Shown here: in pieces, positions 51,634 to 64,000 of the stretch | Numbering within the stretch: position 1 is the first letter of the stretch | Layout: every line of letters begins with the position of its first letter | Position numbers and translations under genes: made by a program | Source: Streptomyces tateyamensis | GTDB lineage: Bacteria > Actinomycetota > Actinomycetes > Streptomycetales > Streptomycetaceae | DNA length: 64,000 nucleotides | Direction: 5' to 3' | NCBI RefSeq assembly: GCF_003205575.1 | Contig: NZ_PYBW01000053.1 | Coordinates: forward strand, 268-64,267 | The notes under the pieces: generated by a model | The model's database searches: none | The model's input: only the letters and a program-made list of their open reading frames with translations | What the model was told of the DNA's origin: nothing

Positions 51634-51652
51634 CTCCGGGGCTGACGGTGGA

Positions 51653-52888
<1,236 letters not shown>

Positions 52889-52960
52889 AGCTGCATGGTC
52901 GCAGAACCGGCCCGGCACCTGCCTGCGGCTTTCCCGATCGGGGGGTTCGCCGTAAGAGGT

Positions 52961-52990
52961 TCGACCAAACGCCGCCGAACCCGTACACTC
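52961..52990 (+). promoter_or_regulatory. Possible sigma-70-type promoter for tRNA-Trp/secE
   Basis: TTCGAC (52961-52966), 18-base spacer, TACACT (52985-52990), reading toward tRNA-Trp. The -10 matches the HrdB consensus well; the -35 is weaker. Confidence 0.45.
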
Positions 52991-53096
52991 ACTGATCGAC
53001 GGCCCGGCCGCCACCGCTGACGACCTCCGGGTGTGCCACACACACCTGGTCGGATGGGGTAGGTTAAGGGGCGCAGTCGGCACCGTGAGGCGCCGT

Positions 53097-53169
53097 AGGG
53101 CACTAGCTCAATTGGTAGAGCACCGGTCTCCAAAACCGGCGGTTGGGGGTTCAAGTCCCTCGTGCCCTG
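53097..53169 (+). tRNA. tRNA-Trp (anticodon CCA)
   Basis: 73 bases; acceptor AGGGCAC/GTGCCCT, discriminator G, anticodon loop CTCCAAA, T arm GGGGG-TTCAAGT-CCCTC. Upstream of secE as in other streptomycetes. Confidence 0.97.
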
Positions 53170-53268
53170 CTCCTTGTTCCACGTCCAGCCCGTTCGCTCG
53201 CCAGAGCGAGCGGGCTTGATGCGGAGCGGGCCCCAGCCAACCATGCGACCGGATTCAGGTGAGGACGA

Positions 53269-53640
53269 GTGACGGAGACCACGGGCTCCACCGCAACGCC
53301 TGAGAGCGGCAACCCCGAGGACGCGACGCCCGTCGACGGCGCCGCCGAGGGCACCAACGAGGGCGACAAGACGCTCTCCCGCCGCGAGCGCAAGCGCGCC
53401 AACAGGGAAGCCGGTGGCGAGGGCGGCAAGTCCGGCAAGCGCGCCAAGCGCGGCCTCTTCTCCCGCATCGGGCTCTACTACCGGCAGATCATCGCCGAGC
53501 TGCGCAAGGTCGTCTGGCCGACCCGCAACGAGCTGATGAACTACACCACCGTCGTGGTGACCTTCGTGGTCGTCATGATCGCCCTGGTGGCGACCCTGGA
53601 CTGGGGCTTCGCCAAGGCGAGCTTCTGGATCTTCGGCTGA
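53269..53640 (+). CDS. secE: Preprotein translocase subunit SecE
   Basis: 123-aa SecE. A long acidic/basic hydrophilic N-terminus (~65 aa, ending KRAKRGLFSR) precedes the conserved amphipathic segment YYRQIIAELRKVVWPTRNEL and the single transmembrane helix (VVVTFVVVMIALVATLDWGF). It clamps SecY in the Sec translocon. GTG 53269 with GTGAGGA upstream. Confidence 0.95.
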   Translation: MTETTGSTATPESGNPEDATPVDGAAEGTNEGDKTLSRRERKRANREAGGEGGKSGKRAKRGLFSRIGLYYRQIIAELRKVVWPTRNELMNYTTVVVTFVVVMIALVATLDWGFAKASFWIFG

Positions 53641-53825
53641 TCCTGCCGGACAGCCCCCGCACCACCTCCCGACCCGGGACGGACCCCACCGCAGCACCAC
53701 ACGGGGACCGCCCGGGTCGAGCTGTCGGCGCAGACGGGACAAGCCAGCTACCGTGGAGTCGGTACTGTTGAGGCTTGCCCACCAGCCGTACCCATCTCCA
53801 CCTCTCCAGGAAAGAAGCAGCCACC

Positions 53826-54725
53826 GTGTCTGAGTCCCCCCTGTACGACGCCGACGAGACCGTCCGCGAGGCGGATGGCGCCGAGCTGGATGCGGCTGAG
53901 GCTGCCGGTGCCGCCGAGGACTTCCCCGCGGACGCCGAGCAGATCACCGACGCGGTGGACAGCGACGAGGACGAGGTAGCGGCGGCCGACGAGGCCGAGG
54001 CCGGCGAGCCCGCCGAGGAGGCCGCGCTGCACGAGGTGGGCGACGCCGAGGCCGCTGCGGGCGAGGCCTTCGACGAGTCCGGTGCCGAGGTCGAGGAGGC
54101 CGAGGTCGAGGAGGAGGACGTCGACCCGGTCGCCAAGTTCCGCGAGGAGCTGCGCTTCATGCCGGGCGAGTGGTACGTCATCCACACCTACGCCGGCTAC
54201 GAGAACCGGGTGAAGCAGAACCTCGAGCAGCGTGCCGTCTCGCTCAACGTCGAGGAGTACATCTTCCAGGCCGAGGTGCCGCAGGAGGAGGTCGTCCAGA
54301 TCAAGAACGGCGACCGCAAGACCATCCGGCAGAACAAGCTCCCCGGTTACGTGCTGGTCCGCCTCGACCTGACTCCCGAGTCGTGGAACGTGGTGCGCAA
54401 CACCCCGGGCGTCACCGGCTTCGTCGGCAACGCCTACGACCCGTACCCGCTGACCCTGGACGAGGTCGTCAAGATGCTCGCCCCCGACGTGGAGCGCGCC
54501 GCGGCCAAGGAGGCCGGCAAGCCCTCCCCGGTCAAGCCGAGCGAGATCCAGGTCCTCGACTTCGAGGTCGGCGACTCGGTCACCGTCACCGACGGTCCGT
54601 TCGCCACCCTGCAGGCGACGATCAACGAGATCAACCCCGACTCCAAGAAGGTCAAGGGCCTGGTGGAGATCTTCGGCCGGGAGACCCCGGTCGAGCTCTC
54701 CTTCGACCAGATCCAGAAGAACTGA
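53826..54725 (+). CDS. nusG: Transcription termination/antitermination factor NusG
   Basis: 299-aa NusG. About 110 N-terminal residues form a strongly acidic, Ala/Glu-rich extension typical of actinobacteria; the NGN domain starts at [16 protein letters not shown] (~115) with [12 protein letters not shown], and the KOW domain is at [19 protein letters not shown] (~248). It binds RNA polymerase and couples to ribosome or Rho. Start GTG 53826 after AGGAAAG; upstream codons in frame are non-homologous. Confidence 0.95.
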   Translation: MSESPLYDADETVREADGAELDAAEAAGAAEDFPADAEQITDAVDSDEDEVAAADEAEAGEPAEEAALHEVGDAEAAAGEAFDESGAEVEEAEVEEEDVDPVAKFREELRFMPGEWYVIHTYAGYENRVKQNLEQRAVSLNVEEYIFQAEVPQEEVVQIKNGDRKTIRQNKLPGYVLVRLDLTPESWNVVRNTPGVTGFVGNAYDPYPLTLDEVVKMLAPDVERAAAKEAGKPSPVKPSEIQVLDFEVGDSVTVTDGPFATLQATINEINPDSKKVKGLVEIFGRETPVELSFDQIQKN

Positions 54726-54742
54726 CCTCGTCAGAGACTCTC

Positions 54743-54770
54743 GGGGGCGGGGCCCGGCGGCCCCGCCCCC
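54743..54770 (+). terminator. Terminator after nusG
   Basis: Perfect 12-bp stem GGGGGCGGGGCC/GGCCCCGCCCCC with loop CGGC; TTTT follows within ten bases. Confidence 0.85.
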
Positions 54771-54779
54771 GATCACGTT

Positions 54780-54808
54780 TTGGCCGGGCGGCGCATCCGC
54801 GTTAGCCT
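54780..54808 (+). promoter_or_regulatory. Probable rplKA promoter
   Basis: TTGGCC (54780-54785), 17-base spacer, TAGCCT (54803-54808); good HrdB-type spacing, about 80 bases before rplK and directly after the nusG terminator. Confidence 0.55.
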
Positions 54809-54886
54809 GGTCCGCTGTGTGCACGCATATCCGGGTGTCGCCCCGGAGCCGTGCACGCGTCCATCGAAGGAAGGACCCGGAGAGAC

Positions 54887-55321
54887 ATGCCTCCCAAGAA
54901 GAAGAAGGTCACGGGGCTTATCAAGCTCCAGATCAACGCCGGTGCGGCCAACCCGGCCCCGCCGGTCGGCCCCGCGCTGGGTCAGCACGGCGTCAACATC
55001 ATGGAATTCTGCAAGGCCTACAACGCCGCGACCGAGTCGCAGCGCGGCATGGTCGTGCCGGTGGAGATCACGGTCTACGAGGACCGCTCCTTCACCTTCA
55101 TCACCAAGACCCCGCCGGCCGCGAAGCTGATCCTCAAGGCCGCGGGCGTGGACAAGGGCTCCGGCACTCCGCACAAGACCAAGGTCGCCAAGCTGACCTC
55201 GGCCCAGGTGCGCGAGATCGCCACCACCAAGATGCCCGACCTGAACGCCAACGACCTGGACGCCGCGGAGAAGATCATCGCGGGCACCGCCCGGTCCATG
55301 GGCATCACGATCGAGGGCTGA
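54887..55321 (+). CDS. rplK: 50S ribosomal protein L11
   Basis: 144-aa L11, full length: [55 protein letters not shown], and the rRNA-binding C-terminal domain ending [12 protein letters not shown]. It organises the GTPase-associated centre and is needed for the RelA response. ATG 54887 follows AAGGAAGGACC-type sequence. Confidence 0.97.
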   Translation: MPPKKKKVTGLIKLQINAGAANPAPPVGPALGQHGVNIMEFCKAYNAATESQRGMVVPVEITVYEDRSFTFITKTPPAAKLILKAAGVDKGSGTPHKTKVAKLTSAQVREIATTKMPDLNANDLDAAEKIIAGTARSMGITIEG

Positions 55322-55391
55322 GACCCTTTCGTCCACCAGTGGGAGGGCCCCGCGCGGCCCGCACCACGACTCCACCAACTCAGGAGCAGCA

Positions 55392-56114
55392 GTGAAGCGC
55401 AGCAAGGCCCTCAAGGCCGCGGACCTCAAGGTCGACCGCGACCGCCTGTACGCCCCGCTCGAGGCCATCCGCCTCGCCCGGGAGACCGCCACCACCAAGT
55501 TCGACTCGACCGTCGAGGTCGCCATGCGTCTGGGTGTCGACCCGCGCAAGGCCGACCAGATGGTCCGCAGCACCGTGATCCTTCCGCACGGCACCGGTAA
55601 GACCGCCCGGGTCCTGGTCTTCGCGACCGGTGACCGTGCCGAGGCCGCGCGTGCTGCGGGCGCCGACATCGTCGGCTCCGACGAGCTCATCGACGAGGTG
55701 GCCAAGGGTCGCCTGGACTTCGACGCCGTCGTCGCCACCCCGGACCTCATGGGCAAGGTCGGCCGCCTGGGCCGCGTGCTCGGTCCCCGTGGCCTGATGC
55801 CGAACCCGAAGACCGGCACCGTGACCCCGGACGTGGCCAAGGCCGTGAACGAGATCAAGGGCGGCAAGATCGAGTTCCGCGTCGACAAGCACTCGAACCT
55901 GCACTTCATCATCGGTAAGGCCTCCTTCACCGACGAGCAGCTGGTCGAGAACTACGCCGCGGCGCTGGACGAGGTCCTGCGGGCCAAGCCGTCCGCCGCC
56001 AAGGGCCGCTACATCAAGAAGACCGCGGTCTCCACCACCATGGGCCCCGGTGTCCAGGTGGACCCGAACCGCACCCGCAACCTCCTGGTCGAGGAGGACC
56101 CGGCCGCTCTCTGA
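55392..56114 (+). CDS. rplA: 50S ribosomal protein L1
   Basis: 240-aa L1 of the L1 stalk: [60 protein letters not shown] and [23 protein letters not shown] 55392 with AGGAG upstream. Co-transcribed with rplK. Confidence 0.97.
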   Translation: MKRSKALKAADLKVDRDRLYAPLEAIRLARETATTKFDSTVEVAMRLGVDPRKADQMVRSTVILPHGTGKTARVLVFATGDRAEAARAAGADIVGSDELIDEVAKGRLDFDAVVATPDLMGKVGRLGRVLGPRGLMPNPKTGTVTPDVAKAVNEIKGGKIEFRVDKHSNLHFIIGKASFTDEQLVENYAAALDEVLRAKPSAAKGRYIKKTAVSTTMGPGVQVDPNRTRNLLVEEDPAAL

Positions 56115-56137
56115 GCGACCTGGTCCGACTGACTGTC

Positions 56138-56169
56138 AAGGCCCGCACCCCGTACGGGGTGCGGGCCTT
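56138..56169 (+). terminator. Terminator after rplA
   Basis: 14-bp perfect stem AAGGCCCGCACCCC/GGGGTGCGGGCCTT with loop GTAC. Confidence 0.88.
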
Positions 56170-56264
56170 CGTCATGAGCGGCGCCGGAACCGAAACCGGT
56201 GGCGGGGGAGTCCCAGGTCTCGGCTAGAGTCCGCTCTGATTGTCACAAGACCTTGGGGAGCACC

Positions 56265-57107
56265 ATGCGGATCACCCGCATCACCACCACCGCCGTCACC
56301 GCCGCGCTTCTCGTGGCGGGCCTGGCGGCCTGCGGCAGCAGCGCCGCCAAGGCGCCCTCCAGCAGCGCCGCGACCGGCGCCGCGGGCGCCGGGTCGGTGG
56401 GGCTGCCGGGCGGAGCGCCGAAGACCGAGCTGACCCTCGCCGCCGCGGTGATGCAGAAGGCCGGCAGCGCCAAGATCGCGCTCAGCTCGACGGACGGCAG
56501 CACCGGCAGCGGCGTGTACGGCTGGTCCGGCAAGCCCCGGCTGGACTTCGCCGAGCAGTCCAGCGGCAAGCCGCTGAAGGTCCGGCTGGTGGACGACACC
56601 GTCTACCTCGGCGCCTCGGACACCGAGGCGGTCCTGCTCGGCGGCAAGCACTGGGTCAAGCTGCCCGCCTCCGGCCCCGGCGGCCAGGTGGCCGCCAGCT
56701 TCAAGACGCTGGAGCTGATGGTCAACCCGGCCGCCCAGCTGGCTGCCGCGGCCCAGGCCGGCACCCTGAAGAAGGTCGGCGCCGAGACCCTGGACGGCGT
56801 CCAGGCCCAGCACTACCAGAGCACCATGCCGGTGGCGACGCTGCTGCAGAGCATGCCCGACCTGACCGCCGACCAGCGCACCGCGGCGCAGGACTCGCTC
56901 AAGTCGGACGGGGACTCGATCACCACCGACTTCTGGCTCAACGACAAGCGCCAGCTGCTCCAGGAGAAGGAGGTCGGCTCGGACAGCTCCGCCACCCCGG
57001 AGACCGTCAAGTACACCGACCTCGGCACCGCGGTGAACGTCACCGCCCCGCCCGCCAGTGACCTGGGCAGCGCGGCGGACGCGGCCAAGCTGCTCGGCGG
57101 CAGCTGA
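56265..57107 (+). CDS. Surface lipoprotein 1, LppX/LprG-like fold
   Basis: 280-aa lipoprotein. Signal peptide with lipobox VAGLAACGSS, then an Ala/Ser/Gly linker. The mature domain carries repeated beta segments (GSAKIALSSTDGSTGSGVYG; PLKVRLVDDTVYL; GVQAQHYQSTMPVATLL; TTDFWLNDKRQLLQEKEV), the pattern of actinobacterial LppX/LprAFG-type lipid-binding half-barrels. Paralogue of the next gene. Lipoprotein genes at this place between rplA and rplJ are conserved in streptomycetes. ATG 56265 after GGGGAG. Confidence 0.82.
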   Translation: MRITRITTTAVTAALLVAGLAACGSSAAKAPSSSAATGAAGAGSVGLPGGAPKTELTLAAAVMQKAGSAKIALSSTDGSTGSGVYGWSGKPRLDFAEQSSGKPLKVRLVDDTVYLGASDTEAVLLGGKHWVKLPASGPGGQVAASFKTLELMVNPAAQLAAAAQAGTLKKVGAETLDGVQAQHYQSTMPVATLLQSMPDLTADQRTAAQDSLKSDGDSITTDFWLNDKRQLLQEKEVGSDSSATPETVKYTDLGTAVNVTAPPASDLGSAADAAKLLGGS

Positions 57108-57181
57108 CCTGCCCTGCCGGGTGCCGGCCACGGGACGCATGGCACCCTGAAGCGACCGACGGACTACGGGAGGCGGGCAGC

Positions 57182-58039
57182 ATGGCGCGGTGGCGACCGG
57201 CCGGTGCGGTGCTGGCCGCTGCCGTGCTGCTGGCCACCCTGGCGGGCTGCGGCTCGGGCGGCGACGGGCCGGCCGGTGCCGGTCGGCCCTCGCCGACCGC
57301 CGCGGGCAGCTCGCCCAGCCCCTCGGCCAAGTCGACCGACCGCTCGCCGCAGGGCGTCATGCTGGCCGCCGAGCAGGCGCTGCAGACCGCCCGGCGGGCC
57401 CAGCTGACCTACCGCTTCGACACCCCGGACGGGACCAGCGACAGCGCGGACGGGGTGCTCTTCTGGGCCCCGCGGACGATCATGAAGCTGGCCAGGACCA
57501 CGCCGGGCGCCACCGACCAGCTGATCGTGATGGACACCGTCTGCTACCGCGGCGGGGACGCGGCCACGGCCGCCCGCCTCGGTGGCAAGCACTGGGAGAA
57601 GACGGCCGAGGTGACCGGCCCGGACGGCCGCAAGGAGACCCCGTACGCCTCGCTGGTGGACCAGCTCAACCCGCTGCAGGCGGTCACCGCGGCCGCCGCG
57701 GCCACGGACCTGAAGCTGGTCGGCCCGGAGAACCTGGGGGCGGGGCCGGTCGAGCACTACACCGCGACCCTCACCGTGGCCGGCTACGTCGCGGCCCAGC
57801 AGAACCTGCTCACCGCGGACCGGCGCGAGCAGCTGACCGCCGCGCTCGGTTCGGGCGGGCTGACCACGCTGACCCTGGACCTGTGGCTGAACGACAAGGA
57901 CCAGCTGGTCCAGCTGCACCGGTCGGGCGCCGGCACCGCGGGCCGGCTGGACCAGCTGGTCATCTACAGCGACTGGGGCGGCCAGCTCGCGGTGCTGGCC
58001 CCGGCCGAGAGCGACACCCGGGACACCTCGGGCGGCTAG
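57182..58039 (+). CDS. Surface lipoprotein 2, LppX/LprG-like fold
   Basis: 285-aa lipoprotein, lipobox LATLAGCGSG, followed by a Pro/Ser-rich linker and the same beta-rich architecture as lipoprotein 1 (RAQLTYRFDTPDGTSDSADG; LDLWLNDKDQLVQLHRSG). A single internal Cys (DTVCYRG) is present in the mature part. ATG 57182, SD GGGAGG. Confidence 0.82.
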   Translation: MARWRPAGAVLAAAVLLATLAGCGSGGDGPAGAGRPSPTAAGSSPSPSAKSTDRSPQGVMLAAEQALQTARRAQLTYRFDTPDGTSDSADGVLFWAPRTIMKLARTTPGATDQLIVMDTVCYRGGDAATAARLGGKHWEKTAEVTGPDGRKETPYASLVDQLNPLQAVTAAAAATDLKLVGPENLGAGPVEHYTATLTVAGYVAAQQNLLTADRREQLTAALGSGGLTTLTLDLWLNDKDQLVQLHRSGAGTAGRLDQLVIYSDWGGQLAVLAPAESDTRDTSGG

Positions 58040-58089
58040 GCCCCGGGCCGGGATCACCCGATTTGGTGTTCCCGCCCCCTTGACCGTAG

Positions 58090-58373
58090 GCTGATGGCTG
58101 CCAAAGACCGCTGGTTGTTCGTGCCTCGCCCCCGGGCGTGGCCGATCCGAAGGTTCTGCGTCTCACGCAGGCAGCCCGCGCAGGAGCAGTTGGAGCTTGG
58201 ACTTCCGTTCGCACGCCCATGGCATGCGTTCGTCGAGGTCCTTTCGAGCCCCGTGCGCCTGCGCACCGGGGCTCTTCTCGTTCCCGCGCGGGTTCCTTCC
58301 GGGGGTCGGTGGCACCGTAGGTCGACTGTCCCTGGTCGGCCGACCTCGACATCACGGAAGGAGGCGTAAGCCC
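58090..58373 (+). promoter_or_regulatory. rplJ (L10) mRNA leader
   Basis: About 280 bases of structured leader before rplJL. The segment from AAAGACCGCTGG to the GCAGG...CCCGC pairing region around 58160-58190 resembles the L10 leader, to which the L10(L12) complex binds for feedback control. An attenuator-like hairpin follows at 58246. A promoter with TAGGCT (58087-58092) as -10 is possible. Established for other bacteria; inferred here. Confidence 0.65.
58246..58274 (+). terminator. Attenuator-like hairpin in the rplJ leader
   Basis: GAGCCCC-GTGCG pairs with CGCAC-C-GGGGCTC (one bulged C, loop of about four), followed by TTCTCGTT, 100 bases before rplJ. Confidence 0.65.
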
Positions 58374-58937
58374 ATGGCCAGGCCTGACAAGGCTGATGCC
58401 GTCGCGGAGATCGCGGACAAGTTCCGCTCCTCCAACGCGGCCGTGCTGACCGAGTACCGCGGTCTCACGGTGAAGCAGGTCAAGACGCTGCGTCGCTCGC
58501 TGGGTGACAACGCCCAGTACGCCGTGGTGAAGAACACGCTGACCAAGATCGCGGCCAACGAGGCCGGGATCACGCAGCTCGACGACCAGTTCACCGGTCC
58601 GACGGCTGTTGCCTTCGTCACCGGTGACCCGGTGGAGTCGGCGAAGGCTCTGCGTGACTTCGCCAAGGAGAACCCCGCCCTGATCATCAAGGGCGGCGTG
58701 CTCGACGGTAAGGCGCTGTCTGCCGACGAGATCAAGAAGCTCGCGGACCTCGAGTCCCGCGAGGTGCTGCTCGCCAAGCTGGCGGGTGCCCTGAAGGCCA
58801 AGCCCTCCCAGGCTGCCGCGCTCTTCCAGGCCCTGCCCTCCAAGCTCGTCCGCACCGTGGACGCGCTTCGCGAGAAGAAGGCCGAGCAGGGCGGTGCCGG
58901 TACGCCGGCTCCCGCCGAGGACGCCGCTGCGGAGTAG
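58374..58937 (+). CDS. rplJ: 50S ribosomal protein L10
   Basis: 187-aa L10: [55 protein letters not shown], and a C-terminal helix region that anchors L7/L12 dimers ([16 protein letters not shown]). ATG 58374 with a strong GGAAGGAGG site. Confidence 0.96.
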   Translation: MARPDKADAVAEIADKFRSSNAAVLTEYRGLTVKQVKTLRRSLGDNAQYAVVKNTLTKIAANEAGITQLDDQFTGPTAVAFVTGDPVESAKALRDFAKENPALIIKGGVLDGKALSADEIKKLADLESREVLLAKLAGALKAKPSQAAALFQALPSKLVRTVDALREKKAEQGGAGTPAPAEDAAAE

Positions 58938-59025
58938 TTCCGCCGCGAGCCCCTCGCCGCGGGCGACGTGCCCGCCAACCCCGTACATCCGGCACCACCT
59001 GCCGATTTAGTGGAAGGACGCCATC

Positions 59026-59409
59026 ATGGCGAAGCTGTCCCAGGACGAGCTGCTCGAGGTCTTCGCTGAGATGACCCTCATCGAGATCTCCGAGTTCGTT
59101 AAGGCGTTCGAGGAGAAGTTCGACGTCACCGCCGCCGCCCCGGTCGCCGTTGCCGGCATCGCCGCTGCCGGCCCGGCCGCCGAGGTCGAGGAGGAGAAGG
59201 ACGAGTTCGACGTCGTTCTCGAGGGCGCCGGCGACAAGAAGATCCAGGTCATCAAGGAGGTCCGCTCGCTGACCTCGCTCGGCCTCAAGGAGGCCAAGGA
59301 CCTGGTGGACACCGCTGGCGCGGTCGTCCTCGAGAAGGTCAACAAGGAGACCGCCGAGAAGGCGAAGGCTGCCCTCGAGGGCGCTGGCGCCAAGGTCGTC
59401 CTGAAGTAG
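59026..59409 (+). CDS. rplL: 50S ribosomal protein L7/L12
   Basis: 127-aa L7/L12: N-terminal dimer domain ([20 protein letters not shown]), Ala/Gly/Pro hinge, C-terminal factor-binding domain [20 protein letters not shown] to the end [12 protein letters not shown] 59026. Confidence 0.97.
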   Translation: MAKLSQDELLEVFAEMTLIEISEFVKAFEEKFDVTAAAPVAVAGIAAAGPAAEVEEEKDEFDVVLEGAGDKKIQVIKEVRSLTSLGLKEAKDLVDTAGAVVLEKVNKETAEKAKAALEGAGAKVVLK

Positions 59410-59434
59410 TCCGGAGCTCCGCAAGGAGTTCTGC

Positions 59435-59476
59435 GGGCCGGGCCGGCCACCCCGCACGGGGTGGCCGGCCCGGCCT
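59435..59476 (+). terminator. Strong hairpin between rplL and rpoB
   Basis: At least 18 bp of stem (GGCCGGGCCGGCCACCCC with GGGGTGGCCGGCCCGGCC, loop GCAC) followed by TTTCTGTTTG. Likely a partial terminator that sets the L12 to RNA polymerase ratio. Confidence 0.85.
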
Positions 59477-60035
59477 TTCTGTTTGTCCGGAACAGGCCGC
59501 TCGGGGTTCACCGGACTGTCAGCGGCGGCGAGTAGGGTGATCACTGCTGTAACGCCGAGGGGCTCCCCGGCGATGAACAGTGCGAGGTCCGCCCTCCGGG
59601 CGGGCCTTGACGAACTGCGGCAGGCGCGCGATTCTCAAGGCGCGCGCCGACACCCCGAGGGCGGTCGGCCGTTAGTTTGGGTGGCTCCCGGATGCATAAC
59701 CAGGGGTCGCGGCGGGAAATGACTCCACGTGAGTCGCGGTGCCGGCCTCCTCAGCGAGGTGAGGCACCGCAGTAGTACACACGGCCCCCAGGGCCGTGCG
59801 AGAGCGGCGCCAGCAGTACTAGCAGTACATGACGGAGGGAGTGTCCGATTCGGTCTCCGAATCAGGACTGGACAGCAGTGTGGCGTTTGGCTACACTGTC
59901 CCTTTGCGCTGCCTGTTAGCTGCTCCGTGACTCGTCGCCCGGAGTCTGCGCTGCCCTGACCTGGGATAACTTCCCTCGGCAAGGCCCGGCCGGTACGCGC
60001 GTAGTGAGCTCCGAGCCCTCGGAAGGACCCCCCTC
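59477..60035 (+). promoter_or_regulatory. Long leader/intergenic region of rpoB
   Basis: About 560 bases without a gene. It holds the rpoB promoter candidate at 59869-59897, a short inverted element GATTCGG/CCGAATC (59847-59863) just before it, and an SD GGAAGGACC at 60021 for the TTG start. Small open frames in it lack streptomycete codon bias. Confidence 0.7.
59869..59897 (+). promoter_or_regulatory. Probable rpoBC promoter
   Basis: TGGACA (59869-59874), 17-base spacer, TACACT (59892-59897): near-consensus for the principal sigma factor. Expected transcript start about 59904, giving a leader of about 130 bases. Confidence 0.65.
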
Positions 60036-63512
<3,477 letters not shown>

Positions 63513-63520
63513 CGGAGGTA

Positions 63521-63550
63521 GGGCCGGCCTGACGGAGGTCAGGCCGGCCC
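63521..63550 (+). other. Perfect hairpin between rpoB and rpoC
   Basis: GGGCCGGCCTGAC and GTCAGGCCGGCCC form a 13-bp stem with loop GGAG, nine bases after the rpoB stop and ~60 before rpoC. No T-run follows, so RNA processing, stabilisation or partial attenuation is more likely than full termination. Confidence 0.7.
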
Positions 63551-63606
63551 GCCCCCAGGCCCCCTCAGACCACAAAAAGACTCTCGATTCACGAAAGAGG
63601 GCTTGA

Positions 63607-64000
<394 letters not shown>

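Noticed and set aside
58094..58369. Small ORFs in the region before rplJ
   Set aside because: They lie in the structured L10 leader, change frame through hairpins and have no bias or SD.
59483..59959. Small ORFs between rplL and rpoB
   Set aside because: Low codon bias and position across the terminator and promoter; better explained as leader DNA.

Overview
The window is chromosomal DNA from a very GC-rich actinomycete, almost certainly a member of the Streptomycetaceae (Streptomyces or Kitasatospora). Evidence: nearly every codon ends in G or C, GTG and TTG starts are common, genes overlap by GTGA/ATGA, and the housekeeping order (nuo operon; yajQ-tRNA-Tyr; tRNA-Thr/tRNA-Met-rpmG-two MaoC dehydratases; murB-adenosine deaminase-aminotransferase-tRNA-Trp-secE-nusG-rplK-rplA-two lipoproteins-rplJ-rplL-rpoB-rpoC) is the streptomycete core order.

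Layout. 1-7557: distal half of the NADH dehydrogenase operon, nuoH (5' truncated) to nuoN. 7.7-18.6 kb: single genes, namely htpX, a Tat-exported CehA/McbA-type PHP metalloprotein, a SpoIIE-type phosphatase with a separate MASE1 membrane protein, a YccF protein, mug, a PAP2 membrane enzyme, a secreted tripeptidyl-aminopeptidase-like hydrolase, an ArsR-type regulator, an unrecognised protein and yajQ. 18.7-19.6 kb: tRNA-Tyr(GTA), the same kind of site used by the Streptomyces element SLP1, followed by a strong terminator and small orphan or broken reading frames. 19.6-23.4 kb: a lipoprotein, a cytosine-deaminase-like amidohydrolase with apparently eroded metal ligands, tRNA-Thr, tRNA-Met, rpmG and the two MaoC genes.

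23.95-46.56 kb is the main interest: a compact, co-directional secondary-lipid/polyketide cluster built on a polyunsaturated-fatty-acid (Pfa) type synthase. It has a discrete ACP, a thioesterase, a PfaA-like KS-AT-ACP3-KR-DH protein (2282 aa), a PfaC-like KS-CLF-AT-DH-DH protein (2408 aa), a PfaD-like enoyl reductase, two unusual acyl-CoA dehydrogenases, a 57-aa zinc-ribbon microprotein, its own phosphopantetheinyl transferase and a FAD amine-oxidase-like protein. Most junctions overlap. It lacks the acyltransferase (AGPAT) end of myxobacterial Pfa3 proteins and offers a free thioesterase plus two dehydrogenases instead. I infer that it makes a released or further desaturated polyene/long-chain acid rather than a membrane-lipid EPA/DHA; I recognise no known product.

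46.6-49.25 kb: a small dimeric alpha-beta barrel protein, an EmrB/QacA-type MFS exporter and a convergent MerR regulator. A 19-bp dyad (TGGA-N11-TCCA) occurs both before the barrel gene and directly before the merR start, so it is a good candidate MerR operator linking export to the regulator. 49.3-64 kb returns to the core: murB, a small His-rich membrane ORF, adenosine deaminase, PLP aminotransferase, tRNA-Trp, secE, nusG, rplK, rplA, two lipoproteins, the rplJ leader with an attenuator-like hairpin, rplJ, rplL, a long rpoB leader with a good sigma-70-type promoter, rpoB (TTG start) and the start of rpoC. No CRISPR array, insertion sequence or intact integrase is visible.
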